From positions 186,001 to 250,000 of the forward strand of contig JAHEXI010000004.1 in assembly GCA_023252195.1 (NCBI GenBank): 64,000 nt of DNA. Direction: 5' to 3'. Below the pieces are notes generated by a model that was given only the letters and a program-made list of their open reading frames with translations, was not told the DNA's origin and made no database searches. This document shows, one piece after another, positions 8,982 through 16,729 of the stretch (the stretch's first letter is position 1; every line of letters begins with the position of its first letter). Source of the stretch: Pseudonocardiales bacterium. GTDB taxonomy: Bacteria; Actinomycetota; Actinomycetes; Mycobacteriales; Pseudonocardiaceae. The translations under genes and the position numbers were made by a program.

Positions 8982-9257
8982 ATGTCTGACGCATTGAGCT
9001 TTGCTGAGGTCGACGGTCAGCACGTGGAGCTGCTGCCCGCCCGTACCGTGATGTCGATGTTCACCGCTGGCCATGACGGCGGCGGCCGTGGGGGCAACGG
9101 CGGCGAGGGTGGCACCGGCGGCGTCGGCCGCGGCGGCCTCGGTCTCAACCTCCTCAACATCAACTTGTTCGGCGACCAGACGAACGACGCCGGCGGCGGC
9201 TTCGGCGGCGCTGGCGGCAGCGGCAACGGCGGTACTGGTGGAGCCGTAAGCGGCTGA
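8982..9257 (+). CDS. Glycine-rich leader-type small peptide 3
   Basis: 91 residues, the closest paralogue of peptide 2. It has the leader MSDALSFAEVDGQHVELLPA followed by RTVMSMF, a short HDGGGRGGNGG spacer, the shared centre GRGGLGLNLLNINLFGDQTN, and a tail of GG-N/S/T repeats ending GGAVSG. Substitutions between peptides 2 and 3 are conservative in the leader and centre and free in the glycine spacers. This suggests that the leader and the NLLNxN/GDQTN centre are the functional parts. The ATG at 8982 is placed by AGGAGG a few bases upstream and by alignment with its paralogues. Confidence 0.82.
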   Translation: MSDALSFAEVDGQHVELLPARTVMSMFTAGHDGGGRGGNGGEGGTGGVGRGGLGLNLLNINLFGDQTNDAGGGFGGAGGSGNGGTGGAVSG

Positions 9258-9306
9258 GTCGAGCCGGCGCTGCTAGCTGGTCACCTATTCGTGGCGGCGC
9301 CGCAGC

Positions 9307-9342
9307 CTGGGAGGGGTGGTCAATCGCTCCCACCCCTCCCAG
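9307..9342 (+). terminator. Hairpin terminator after peptide gene 3
   Basis: Perfect 13-bp stem (9307-9319 with 9330-9342), CTGGGAGGGGTGG against its complement, loop 10 bases. Confidence 0.75.
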
Positions 9343-9391
9343 CTAGTCATAGAGCAACTACCTGCGGAAACGGTGCTTGTGAGGTCTGCGT

Positions 9392-9619
9392 CGTAAGTAT
9401 TCGGATCTACACCTTCCGTAGAGCCTCGCAGGGACTAGGTATGATTATAGCTCGAATAGCCTAAGTACTACACTCGTAAGAGTTAAGTACTGCTACTGAT
9501 TGCCACATCGATCTTACCGTGGGCAAGGTATGTAGCGCCGGATCGGCACTGCCACCCGATGCGGTGTTCGTAGTCCTGAGGCCGTCTGCAGGTCACGGGA
9601 CCCACCTTTCCTAGGAGGA
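9392..9619 (+). promoter_or_regulatory. Conserved upstream block 4 (peptide gene 4)
   Basis: A degenerate form of the distal element, CGTAAGTATTCGG, lies at 9392-9404. The block at about 9482-9564 has GTTAAGTACTGCTACTGATT, then GGTATGTAG and an ATCGG/CCGAT stem at 9541-9560. CCTAGGAGGA precedes the ATG. Confidence 0.72.
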
Positions 9620-9622
9620 TCT

Positions 9623-9886
9623 ATGTCTGATGCACTGAGCTCGGCCGAACTTGACGCGCAGCGCGTGGAGCTGCTGCCGTCCCGCACCGTATTGTCGCTG
9701 TTCAGCGCCGCTGGACGCGGTGGCAATGGTGGCCTGGGTGCTCCCGGTGGGGTAGGCAGGGGCGGCCTCGGCGCCAACCTCATCAACGCCAACATCCTTG
9801 GCGACCAGACCAACCTCGCCGGTAGCGGTGTCGGCGGCGAGGGTGGCGGCGCAGCCGGCGGTACCGGCGGAGCTGTTTACCACTGA
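9623..9886 (+). CDS. Glycine-rich leader-type small peptide 4
   Basis: 87 residues and the most diverged leader of the set: MSDALSSAELDAQRVELLPS followed by RTVLSLF. The centre reads GRGGLGANLINANILGDQTN, so the Asn and GDQTN positions are kept while Leu/Phe side chains change to Ala/Ile. The glycine tail ends GGAVYH. The invariant residues across the four leaders are MSDALS, the A-E pair, VELLP, RTV and the terminal S-x-F. These would be the first place to look for a recognition or cleavage motif. The ATG at 9623 is supported by AGGAGG and by alignment. It is the last peptide gene before the M50 protease. Confidence 0.82.
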   Translation: MSDALSSAELDAQRVELLPSRTVLSLFSAAGRGGNGGLGAPGGVGRGGLGANLINANILGDQTNLAGSGVGGEGGGAAGGTGGAVYH

Positions 9887-9933
9887 TTTCGCCTGGTGCG
9901 ATCGGTAATCGCCGATGTTGCATGCGGGGGCGT

Positions 9934-9962
9934 GGGGGGTGGCCAGCCTACGGCCGCCCCTC
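9934..9962 (+). terminator. Hairpin terminator after peptide gene 4
   Basis: Stem 9934-9944 with 9952-9962 (GGGGGTGGCC region against GGCCGCCCC), containing two G-T pairs, loop of 7 bases. It is the fourth member of the same hairpin family. Confidence 0.65.
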
Positions 9963-10059
9963 CCGCACACCCGGTGAGCACGTTATTTTGCAGTGGCGCC
10001 GGCGAAACTAGGTAGTGACGAGCCGTGCCTGCGGGGTTAAGTGTCGGTAGGCTGGGTGG

Positions 10060-10085
10060 GCATTAAGTAAATGCTACTCATGGCG
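10060..10085 (+). promoter_or_regulatory. Partial copy of the peptide-gene block before the M50 gene
   Basis: The stretch ATTAAGTAAATGCTACTCAT at 10062-10081 aligns with GTTAAGTACTGCTACTGATT before peptide gene 4, with one or two gaps. It may put the protease gene under the same control as the peptides. The match is short. Confidence 0.45.
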
Positions 10086-10118
10086 TGTTTCGGGGCGGTG
10101 GTCTGTGACTCGAGCAGT

Positions 10119-10166
10119 TTTCGATTCGACGAAGTTTCGATTCGACGAAGTTTCGATTCGGCGGAG
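10119..10166 (+). repeat. Three tandem 16-bp direct repeats upstream of the M50 gene
   Basis: TTTCGATTCGACGAAG occurs at 10119-10134 and again at 10135-10150. A third, partly degenerate copy (TTTCGATTCGGCGGAG) is at 10151-10166. They end about 40 bases before the M50 start, which suits an iterated operator or leader element. I see no other copy in the window. Confidence 0.8.
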
Positions 10167-10207
10167 TGGGACTTTGAGTCGGGGAGGGCGTCATCGATAC
10201 TGAGCGT

Positions 10208-11551
10208 GTGGAGGTTGACTTTGGGTCGGCTGTGGGCACTGTGCCGCGCTTAGCTGACGGGGTCGAGCTGATCGGGGAGTATCAGGGATCGGGGTTTCAA
10301 GAGCCTCGCTACATCGTGCGTCGGTCCGATGGGCAGGTCATCCAGCTGCCCCGGTTGCTGTATCTGCTTGCGGCCAGCATGGATGGCCAACGCAACCAGG
10401 CACAGGTTGCTGGTGTGCTCAGCGCCGAGTTCGGCAAGGTGGTCCAGGCCGAGCAGGTGGCGTTTTTGGTGGACAACCGGTTGCGCCCGGCGGGGATCGT
10501 GGCGGCTGATCCGGGGGCTGGTGACCCACAGACCGGACCGGATGGTGCGGCACCGAAGATGGCGGTGAAGTCGGATCCGTTGTTGGCCTTGAAGTTCCGG
10601 GTCGGGGTCGTCCCGGAGCGGACGGTGTGGCGCATCGCTGGGATGTTCGGCCCGATGTTTTGGCCGCCGGTGATCCTCGCCACGTTGGCCAGCTTCGTCG
10701 GCTTGGACGTGCTGATCATCGCCCAGGGGGGTCTGGGGCGGATCGTGCCCAGCGCGATCGCGTTGATCTACCAGCCGGCGTTGACCCTGCTGGTGCTGGG
10801 TTTGATCTTGGCGTCAGCGGCGTTTCACGAGTGCGGTCATGTCACCGCCTGCCGCTATGGCGGCGCCAAACCAGGGGTGATGGGTTTCGGTCTTTATCTG
10901 GTGTGGCCGGCGCTGTACAGCACGGTCACCGACTCCTACCGGCTGGGACGGGTCGGTCGATTACGCACCGACCTGGGTGGCGTGTACTTCAACGCGGTGT
11001 TCATCGCCGGGATGAGTGTCGCCTACCTGTATACCGGGGCACCGTGGCTACTGGTGGCCATCGTGGCGTTACATGTCGAGACCGCGACGCAGTTCCTGCC
11101 GATGATCCGACTGGATGGCTACTACATCCTTAGTGACCTGATCGGGGTTCCCGATCTGTTCAGCCGGATGGGACCCGTGTTGGCGAGCATCATTCCCGGG
11201 CGGGCGAAGCATCCTCGGGTACAGGAACTCAAGCCGTGGGTCCGTCGAATGATCACCCTGTGGGTGCTCATCGTGGTGCCCTACCTAGGGTACTGGTTGA
11301 TCGGTTTCCTGATCGTGATTCCTCGGGTGCTGCCAGTGGTGTGGCACCGGCTTGTCTTTTTGATCCACGCCGTGGGGCAAGCAGCATCGGCCAGCCACGG
11401 AGCCGAGGCTGCGTTGGGTGTAGTGCAGATCGTTTTGCTATTGCTACCGTGGGTGGGCTCTTCGCTGATGTTGGGAATGATGGCTCGGCGGCCGGTTCGG
11501 TGGCTACGACGGCGGCTGGCGCCAGCGGCGGTCAGCGCAGGGAGGATCTAA
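10208..11551 (+). CDS. Membrane M50-type zinc metalloprotease with PqqD-like N-terminal domain
   Basis: A 447-residue integral membrane protein of the 'putative peptide zinc metalloprotease' type. Residues 20-100 form a PqqD-like/winged-helix domain (YIVRRSDGQVIQLP...LLYLLAASMDG...FLVDNRLRPAGIV), the fold used by many peptide-modifying enzymes to bind leader peptides. The site-2 protease core follows: hydrophobic segments near 150-170 and 180-206, the zinc motif HECGH at 207-211, and the LDGYY motif at 302-306 that supplies the third ligand. Three or four more membrane helices follow to the C-terminus. The GTG at 10208 is chosen because no in-frame start lies just upstream. It is directly abutted by the lipoprotein gene (TAA then GTG). 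The context makes it the probable processing or export factor for the four small peptides; this is inference. Confidence 0.85.
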   Translation: MEVDFGSAVGTVPRLADGVELIGEYQGSGFQEPRYIVRRSDGQVIQLPRLLYLLAASMDGQRNQAQVAGVLSAEFGKVVQAEQVAFLVDNRLRPAGIVAADPGAGDPQTGPDGAAPKMAVKSDPLLALKFRVGVVPERTVWRIAGMFGPMFWPPVILATLASFVGLDVLIIAQGGLGRIVPSAIALIYQPALTLLVLGLILASAAFHECGHVTACRYGGAKPGVMGFGLYLVWPALYSTVTDSYRLGRVGRLRTDLGGVYFNAVFIAGMSVAYLYTGAPWLLVAIVALHVETATQFLPMIRLDGYYILSDLIGVPDLFSRMGPVLASIIPGRAKHPRVQELKPWVRRMITLWVLIVVPYLGYWLIGFLIVIPRVLPVVWHRLVFLIHAVGQAASASHGAEAALGVVQIVLLLLPWVGSSLMLGMMARRPVRWLRRRLAPAAVSAGRI

Positions 11552-12565
11552 GTGTTGGTGTCCCCGAACGGTGGCACGCAACGTGGCGCACTTCGTGGCA
11601 CGGGGCGGTGGACCGGACGGTTTGGTAGCGCGGTGGCGGTCCTCGCCGCGGTGGGCTCGCTGGCCGGCTGCCTCGGCACGTCGGCCGGCGGAACTCCCGG
11701 CATGGCGGGCACCGGCAGTCCCGGTACCAGTAGTAGCGGCGGAAATGGCTACGGTGGAAATGGCGGTGACGCTAATGGCGGCGGTACCGGGGGCAACGGC
11801 GGCAATGGCTATGGCGGTTGGGGCGGCAATGGTTACGGCGGCAACGGCGGCAACGGTGCTGATGGCCGTGATGGTGTAGATGGTACTGGGGGAGGTAGTT
11901 TCTCCGATCCCGGTGCGGTGGCTGGTTCTGGTCGGCTGACCACCCGGACGGTAGATCTGTCCGGGGTCACCTCGGTGGTGGCGGAGGCCAATTTCGTGGT
12001 GCACCTCAGGACGGCCCGCTCTGCACAGGCCGTGGTCACGATGGATGACAACCTGACTGATCGCGTCGCGGCCACCGTCACCGGCGGCCAGCTACGTCTG
12101 GGGATCAAGCCGGGTATGAGTGTCCGAAATGCGACGTTGTCCGCTGATGTCACGGTGGGCCAGCTCGATCGACTGGCCACCGCGGGGGCCAGTCGGGTAA
12201 TTCTGGACCCAACGCTGACTAGCCCCGCGCTGCACCTGAACATCGCTGGGACCAGCGCAATCACCGGCCCTGTCATGGTCGGTCGGGTGCAGGCGACGGT
12301 CTCCGGCGCCGGTACCCTGGCGCTGTCCGGGAATGTTGCGCAGCTGAGTTTCAGTGCGGCGGGAGCCAGCCAGCTGCCGCTAGCAGATCTCACCGTCCGC
12401 TATCTTGACGCGACGCTGTCCGGGGCCAGCCATGCCACCGTGACGGTGACCGACACGCTAGCGGTACAGGCCGCAGGTGCCTCGGTGCTTCGCTATCGGG
12501 GCAACCCGAGCGTCACCCGCTCCCAGACGTCGGGGATGTCGTCGATAGTGCCGGATTCACCGTAA
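11552..12565 (+). CDS. Glycine-rich lipoprotein with GIN (DUF2807) domain
   Basis: A 337-residue predicted lipoprotein. The N-terminus has arginines, then a hydrophobic stretch (FGSAVAVLAAVGS), then the lipobox LAGC with Cys40, so it should be anchored to the outer face of the membrane. Residues 45-115 are glycine-rich (NGYGGNGG, NGGNGYGGWGG), very like the tails of the small peptides. Residues 130-320 are a GIN/DUF2807 beta-solenoid-like adhesin head, with repeating TVSGAGTL, ATLSGASH and VQAAGAS strands. The GTG at 11552 lies 5 bases after GCAGGGAGGA and immediately after the protease stop, so the two are translationally coupled. It may anchor or display the peptides at the surface; this is inference from composition and linkage. 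Confidence 0.85.
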   Translation: MLVSPNGGTQRGALRGTGRWTGRFGSAVAVLAAVGSLAGCLGTSAGGTPGMAGTGSPGTSSSGGNGYGGNGGDANGGGTGGNGGNGYGGWGGNGYGGNGGNGADGRDGVDGTGGGSFSDPGAVAGSGRLTTRTVDLSGVTSVVAEANFVVHLRTARSAQAVVTMDDNLTDRVAATVTGGQLRLGIKPGMSVRNATLSADVTVGQLDRLATAGASRVILDPTLTSPALHLNIAGTSAITGPVMVGRVQATVSGAGTLALSGNVAQLSFSAAGASQLPLADLTVRYLDATLSGASHATVTVTDTLAVQAAGASVLRYRGNPSVTRSQTSGMSSIVPDSP

Positions 12566-12877
12566 GTAATTGACGGTCATTGTTAAGTGATCGAATGCAC
12601 CTGAACGCACTGTCACCGAATGAGCACACACGGTTACCGAGCACGGATCTCGCGATCCATACTCGCGCTAATATCCACATTACTTGACGTGTCGCCCATG
12701 GCGATTTCGTCACCGTTAGCATATGCTGACCCAAGGGGTAGTTGGTCAGCTATTGGCGCGACGCGGGGGGGCGTAGCCAATGTATCAGAGGGGCTGGGGG
12801 CGGTCGGAAGTTCGCACCATGCCATCCACTGTGCCTCCGACCAGCGCGAGGTACCGAGCGCGTTGGTCGGGGCAGCT
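12566..12877. other. Intergenic region upstream of the LuxR-type regulator
   Basis: About 310 bases with lower GC than the flanking genes in the first half. It holds AAGTAATTGACGGTCATTGT at 12564-12583, loosely like the peptide-block element. The regulator frame stays open through most of this region (from 12620), but the encoded residues are not family-like. Confidence 0.5.
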
Positions 12878-15511
12878 ATGAGGACGGATCCGTGGACGCT
12901 CACGGGACGTGACCTAGAGTTGCAGTTTATCGCTGAGCGTTTAACTAGTGGGGAATCACGCAGTGTGGTCATCGCCGGCCCGGCCGGGGTGGGCAAGACC
13001 AGACTCGCGCGGGAAGCGCTGGCGGTCGCCAAACGCGGTGGTCGGGTGACGCAGTGGGCGGCGGGGACCAGTGCGGCGGCCGCGATACCGCTGGGCGCGG
13101 TGGCGCACCTGCTCCCTTCAGTGGGGACGGTGTCTGATCCGCTGACCTTGCTGCAGCGCGCCGGCGCCGCAATCGCCGAGCAGGGCAATGGCCACCGGCT
13201 GGTCATCGGGATCGACGATGCGCATCTGCTGGATGAGCTGTCGGTGACGTTGCTCCATCAGCTGACCTTGACCCGCACCGCGAGTGTGGTGTTGACCGTT
13301 CGGACCGGAGAGCCTGCTCCCGATCCAGTGGTGACGCTGTGGAAGAACGGGTTAGCCGACCGGTTGGAGCTGGCGCAGCTGCCGCGCGCGGAGCTGGAGC
13401 GGCTGGTGACCGGCGTGCTCGGCGGGGTGGTGGACAGCCGCACGATCGAGCGGTTGTGGCGCGCCACTCGCGGCAACGTCCTTTTCCTGCGGGAGCTCGT
13501 GGAGGGCGGGTGCGAGACCGGTGCTCTGCGGATGCGCGGGGACGTCTGGCGCTGGGAGGGCCGGATGGAGCCCACTCCCCGGCTACGCGAGATCGTCCGG
13601 GCCCAGCTGGGTGGACTGGGCGCTGATGAGCGGACCGCGCTGGAGTTACTGGCCACCGACGAGCCGCTGGGTCTTGGGCGGGTAGCGAGCCTGATCAACC
13701 CGGAGGTGGTCGCGGTGCTGGAGCGTCGCGGCTTGGTGACCGTGGTCAACAGTGGCTGGCGGGCCGAAGTGTGGCTGGCCCACCCGATCTACGCCACGGT
13801 GGTTCGCGACCAGCTGCCGGAGGCCAATGCCTGCCGGCTGCGCCGCCGGCTGGCCAACACCCATTTGCCCTGGAAACGCCAGGACGATCTGCTGCGTGCC
13901 GGCCTGCTGCTGCTGGACAGCGACCAACCCGGTGCACACGCCAGCCTGTTGGCGGATGCCGCGGTGCACGCCAACGCACTACTGGATCATGAAAATGCCG
14001 CTCGGATGGCACAGGCGGCGATTGACGGCAGCGACGGCCGGGACGGTATGCGGGCGCATCTGGCGTTGCTCGAGGCGGTGCGCTGGCAGGGCCAGCCCGA
14101 TCGTGCCGAGCAGGTGGCTGCGACGGCAGCGCCATTCGCCACCTCGGCGGAGGACCGATCGCATCTGGCTGTGGTGCGGGCCCTGAATCTGTTCTTTGGC
14201 CTTGGCCAGGTGGCGAAGGCCGAAGCCATCCTGCACAAGGCAGCTGCCGACTCGGCTGACAACCAGACGTGCCGCCACACCAGCGCCGTCCATGGTGTGC
14301 TGGCGTTTTTCGCGGGACGTCCCCAGCAGGCTGCGGAGTCCGGTGCGGAGATTCTGGCATCAGAAGGGGTCAGCGCGGAGGCGACGATGTGGGCGTCGAG
14401 CGCGACCGCGGCGGGGTTGGCCGCCCGCGGTCGCATCACCGAGGCGCTCTCGGCGGTGGAGGGTGGCTGGGCGGCGCTTTCGCGGTGCACGATCGAGCCG
14501 GAGATGGCGTTATGCCGGCAACTGCTGGCTCATGGTGAGCTGTCGGCATTGTTGCTCGCTGGCCGCGTGCATGACGCCGTGGCTCGGGCAACCAAGTTGC
14601 ACGAATGGTGTATGACTCAGCCGCAGTGGGCCGGGGATGCATTGGCGGCTGCCCATGTCGGGTGGTCAGCGCTGGCCGCTGGACGTCCGCGCACCGCCGT
14701 CCGGTGGTTGTCTGAAGCAGTGGCCGGCCTGAGCCAGATTGATCCGGGCGGTTTTGGACAACTGTGTATTGCGCTGCTTGCGCAGACCCACGCTCAGCTC
14801 GGCGACGCCGCGGCCGCGCGGCGGCTGTTGGATAGCGGCGGAGTTGGCCACCACTGCGCGGTGTTCGAGCCGGAGTGGTTGTTGGCGGAGGCTTGGCAAG
14901 CGGCTGCTGAGGACCGGATCTGCCAGGCGACGGATCGGGCGTTGCGCGCAGCGTCGGTGGCGGCCGGCATGGGAGAGCGTGCCGTTGAGGCCCAAGCCCT
15001 GCACACCGTGGTTCGGCTGGGCCGGGCCAGCCAGGTGGTGGGACGGTTGCGGCAGTTGGCCGGCCAGGTCGAAGGTCCGCTGGTAGCCGCCTACAGCGCG
15101 CACGCGCAGGCGGCGGCGGCCAACGCCGGTGGACCGCTGGATGAGGTGGCGGCGGAGTTCGAAGTGATGGGAGCCCGGCTGCTGGCTACCGACGCGGCTG
15201 CGCACGCTGCGGCGGCGCACCTGCGCGCCGGTGACCGGCGTCGAGCGGCCGCATCCACAGCTCGAGCTGCCAGCCTGGCCCGAGCCTGCGAAGAGATCCG
15301 CACTCCTGCCCTGGAGCAGCTCGCACCGCGACCGCTGACCAGCCGGGAGGGCGAGGTCGCCAGTCTGGTGGTGCAGGGCATGAAGAATCAGGCCATCGCG
15401 GAGCGACTGGTGCTCTCAGTGCGGACAGTGGAGGCGCACCTGGCCAACGCTTACGCCAAACTGGGGATCAGCAGCCGCGCCGAACTGGCCCGAGCGTTGC
15501 GGGCGGACTGA
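12878..15511 (+). CDS. Large LuxR-family (LAL) transcriptional regulator
   Basis: About 877 residues. An N-terminal AAA/STAND ATPase has Walker A GPAGVGKT at residues 34-41 and Walker B LVIGIDDAHLLDE near 110-120. A long helical TPR-like middle follows, and the C-terminus is a LuxR-type helix-turn-helix (PLTSREGEVASLVVQGMKN, then IAERLVLSVRTVEAHLANAY). This is the architecture of LAL regulators, which bind ATP and an unknown inducer and then DNA. The frame is open from 12620. I prefer the ATG at 12878, just before TLTGRDLELQ, because the preceding residues look non-family; no strong ribosome site decides it. Its place after the lipoprotein gene makes it the candidate regulator of the peptide cassettes. 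Confidence 0.8.
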   Translation: MRTDPWTLTGRDLELQFIAERLTSGESRSVVIAGPAGVGKTRLAREALAVAKRGGRVTQWAAGTSAAAAIPLGAVAHLLPSVGTVSDPLTLLQRAGAAIAEQGNGHRLVIGIDDAHLLDELSVTLLHQLTLTRTASVVLTVRTGEPAPDPVVTLWKNGLADRLELAQLPRAELERLVTGVLGGVVDSRTIERLWRATRGNVLFLRELVEGGCETGALRMRGDVWRWEGRMEPTPRLREIVRAQLGGLGADERTALELLATDEPLGLGRVASLINPEVVAVLERRGLVTVVNSGWRAEVWLAHPIYATVVRDQLPEANACRLRRRLANTHLPWKRQDDLLRAGLLLLDSDQPGAHASLLADAAVHANALLDHENAARMAQAAIDGSDGRDGMRAHLALLEAVRWQGQPDRAEQVAATAAPFATSAEDRSHLAVVRALNLFFGLGQVAKAEAILHKAAADSADNQTCRHTSAVHGVLAFFAGRPQQAAESGAEILASEGVSAEATMWASSATAAGLAARGRITEALSAVEGGWAALSRCTIEPEMALCRQLLAHGELSALLLAGRVHDAVARATKLHEWCMTQPQWAGDALAAAHVGWSALAAGRPRTAVRWLSEAVAGLSQIDPGGFGQLCIALLAQTHAQLGDAAAARRLLDSGGVGHHCAVFEPEWLLAEAWQAAAEDRICQATDRALRAASVAAGMGERAVEAQALHTVVRLGRASQVVGRLRQLAGQVEGPLVAAYSAHAQAAAANAGGPLDEVAAEFEVMGARLLATDAAAHAAAAHLRAGDRRRAAASTARAASLARACEEIRTPALEQLAPRPLTSREGEVASLVVQGMKNQAIAERLVLSVRTVEAHLANAYAKLGISSRAELARALRAD

Positions 15512-15531
15512 GGCCACAAAAGGGGTGGCTT

Positions 15532-16644
15532 GTGGTCGTGTTGTTCGGCGCGACTGGGTACACCGGTCGTCGGACCGCCGAGGCGATGGTGCGGCGGGGT
15601 CTGCGGCCGGTGCTGGCCGGACGCAGCCCGGGCCGGCTCACGTCGCTCGCGCAGCGGCTCGAGAAGCTGGGGTTCGGCAAGCTGGACGTGGTGACTGCTG
15701 ACATCGGCGATGCCGCGTCGGTGCGGGCGCTGATCGGCCGGGGTGACGTGCTGGTCAGCACCGTCGGCCCGTTCATCCGGCTCGGCGGTCCAGCGCTGAG
15801 CGCGTCGGTCGACGTGGGGGCGATCTACCTCGACTCGACTGGCGAGCCCCCGTTCATCCGTCGGGTGTTCGAGGAGTTCGGCCCCCGGGCTCAGCAGACC
15901 GGGGCTAGCTTGATCACCGCCTTCGGTCACGACTACGTGCCCGGCAACCTCGCCGGCGCCCTCGCGCTGGGAAGCTCGGGTGGCCGGGTGCACCGGGTCG
16001 AGGTCGGTTATCTGATTGGTGGAACTGGCCGGTCTCCGGTCATCAGTCGCGGCACGTTCGCCTCGATTGTGGGGCTGGTCACCGAGCAGAGCTTCACCTG
16101 GCGAGCCGGGATCAAGCCAGAACCCACCGGGTCGCGGATGCGGACCTTTTCGGTGGGCGGCCGGGACTGCCCGGCGCTGACCATCGGTTCCACGGAGCAC
16201 TACTCACTTCCCCGGCTCGCTGGTCGGGTAGGGCTTCCCGAGGTCGACGTCTACCTCGGCTTCTTCGGACCTGCGGCGCGCGCGCTGCAGCTGTCCTCCC
16301 GAGTTATCCCGGCACTGCTGGCGTTGCCCGGGGCGCGCTCGGCGGTCCGCAGAATCGGGCAGTTCGCGGCGCATTGGATCGCCGAAGAGCCTGATCCATC
16401 GGCCCTGGCGCAGGTTACTTCGCACGTCGTGGGCACCGCCTACGACGCCGCCGGCACCGCCTTGGCGCAGGTCCGCCTGGAATCTGGCGATCCTTACCAG
16501 CTCACAGCGAACCTGCTTGCCTGGGGCGCGCAGCGGGCCGCCGAGCACGGCGTGTCCGGACCGGGAGCCCTAGGCCCAGTCGAAGCCTTCGGCCTACCAG
16601 CGCTGGAAGCCGGAGCCCTCCAAGCCGGCCTACGTCGCGTCTGA
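15532..16644 (+). CDS. Saccharopine dehydrogenase-like NAD(P)-binding protein
   Basis: A 370-residue protein with an N-terminal Rossmann fold (VVLFGATGYTGRRTAEAMVR) and the following 'RPVLAGRSPGRL' strand-helix typical of the saccharopine dehydrogenase-like/trans-acting enoyl reductase family. The domain near residues 60-90 contains DVLVSTVGPFIRLG, and near residue 125 there is TAFGHDYVPGNLAG. Family members act on polyketide-derived lipids in mycobacteria, but the substrate cannot be told here, and lysine metabolism is unlikely for this subgroup. The GTG at 15532 lies after AAAAGGGGTGG, 21 bases beyond the LuxR stop, so it may be co-transcribed with the regulator. A palindrome that could end transcription follows the stop. 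Confidence 0.8.
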   Translation: MVVLFGATGYTGRRTAEAMVRRGLRPVLAGRSPGRLTSLAQRLEKLGFGKLDVVTADIGDAASVRALIGRGDVLVSTVGPFIRLGGPALSASVDVGAIYLDSTGEPPFIRRVFEEFGPRAQQTGASLITAFGHDYVPGNLAGALALGSSGGRVHRVEVGYLIGGTGRSPVISRGTFASIVGLVTEQSFTWRAGIKPEPTGSRMRTFSVGGRDCPALTIGSTEHYSLPRLAGRVGLPEVDVYLGFFGPAARALQLSSRVIPALLALPGARSAVRRIGQFAAHWIAEEPDPSALAQVTSHVVGTAYDAAGTALAQVRLESGDPYQLTANLLAWGAQRAAEHGVSGPGALGPVEAFGLPALEAGALQAGLRRV

Positions 16645-16656
16645 CCCCCGGATGCG

Positions 16657-16721
16657 GCGTCATTCGGAGCCGAATGACGCTCTGTGGTCCGGCGTGACAG
16701 CGATTCGGCTCCGAATGGCGC
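16657..16721 (+). repeat. Pair of related palindromes (terminator or repetitive element)
   Basis: A perfect palindrome lies at 16657-16680 with half-site GCGTCATTCGG and a 2-base centre. A second, related one lies at 16700-16721 (core ATTCGG-CT-CCGAAT). They fall between a stop codon and the start of the next gene, so they could end transcription or bind a dimeric regulator. The near-identity suggests a dispersed intergenic repeat. Confidence 0.7.
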
Positions 16722-16729
16722 GGTCTAGG

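Noticed and set aside
7448-9886. PE_PGRS-like proteins
   Set aside because: Glycine repeats are similar in style, but there is no PE domain and the proteins are under 100 residues with a different leader.
12620-12877. N-terminal extension of the LuxR regulator in the same open frame
   Set aside because: The residues are not ATPase-like and composition changes sharply at 12878; kept only as an alternative start.
7448-15511. Lanthipeptide, lasso peptide or daptide cluster
   Set aside because: No cysteines in the peptides and no LanM/LanB, lasso cyclase, aminotransferase or YcaO-like gene; the leader motif does not match those classes that I know.
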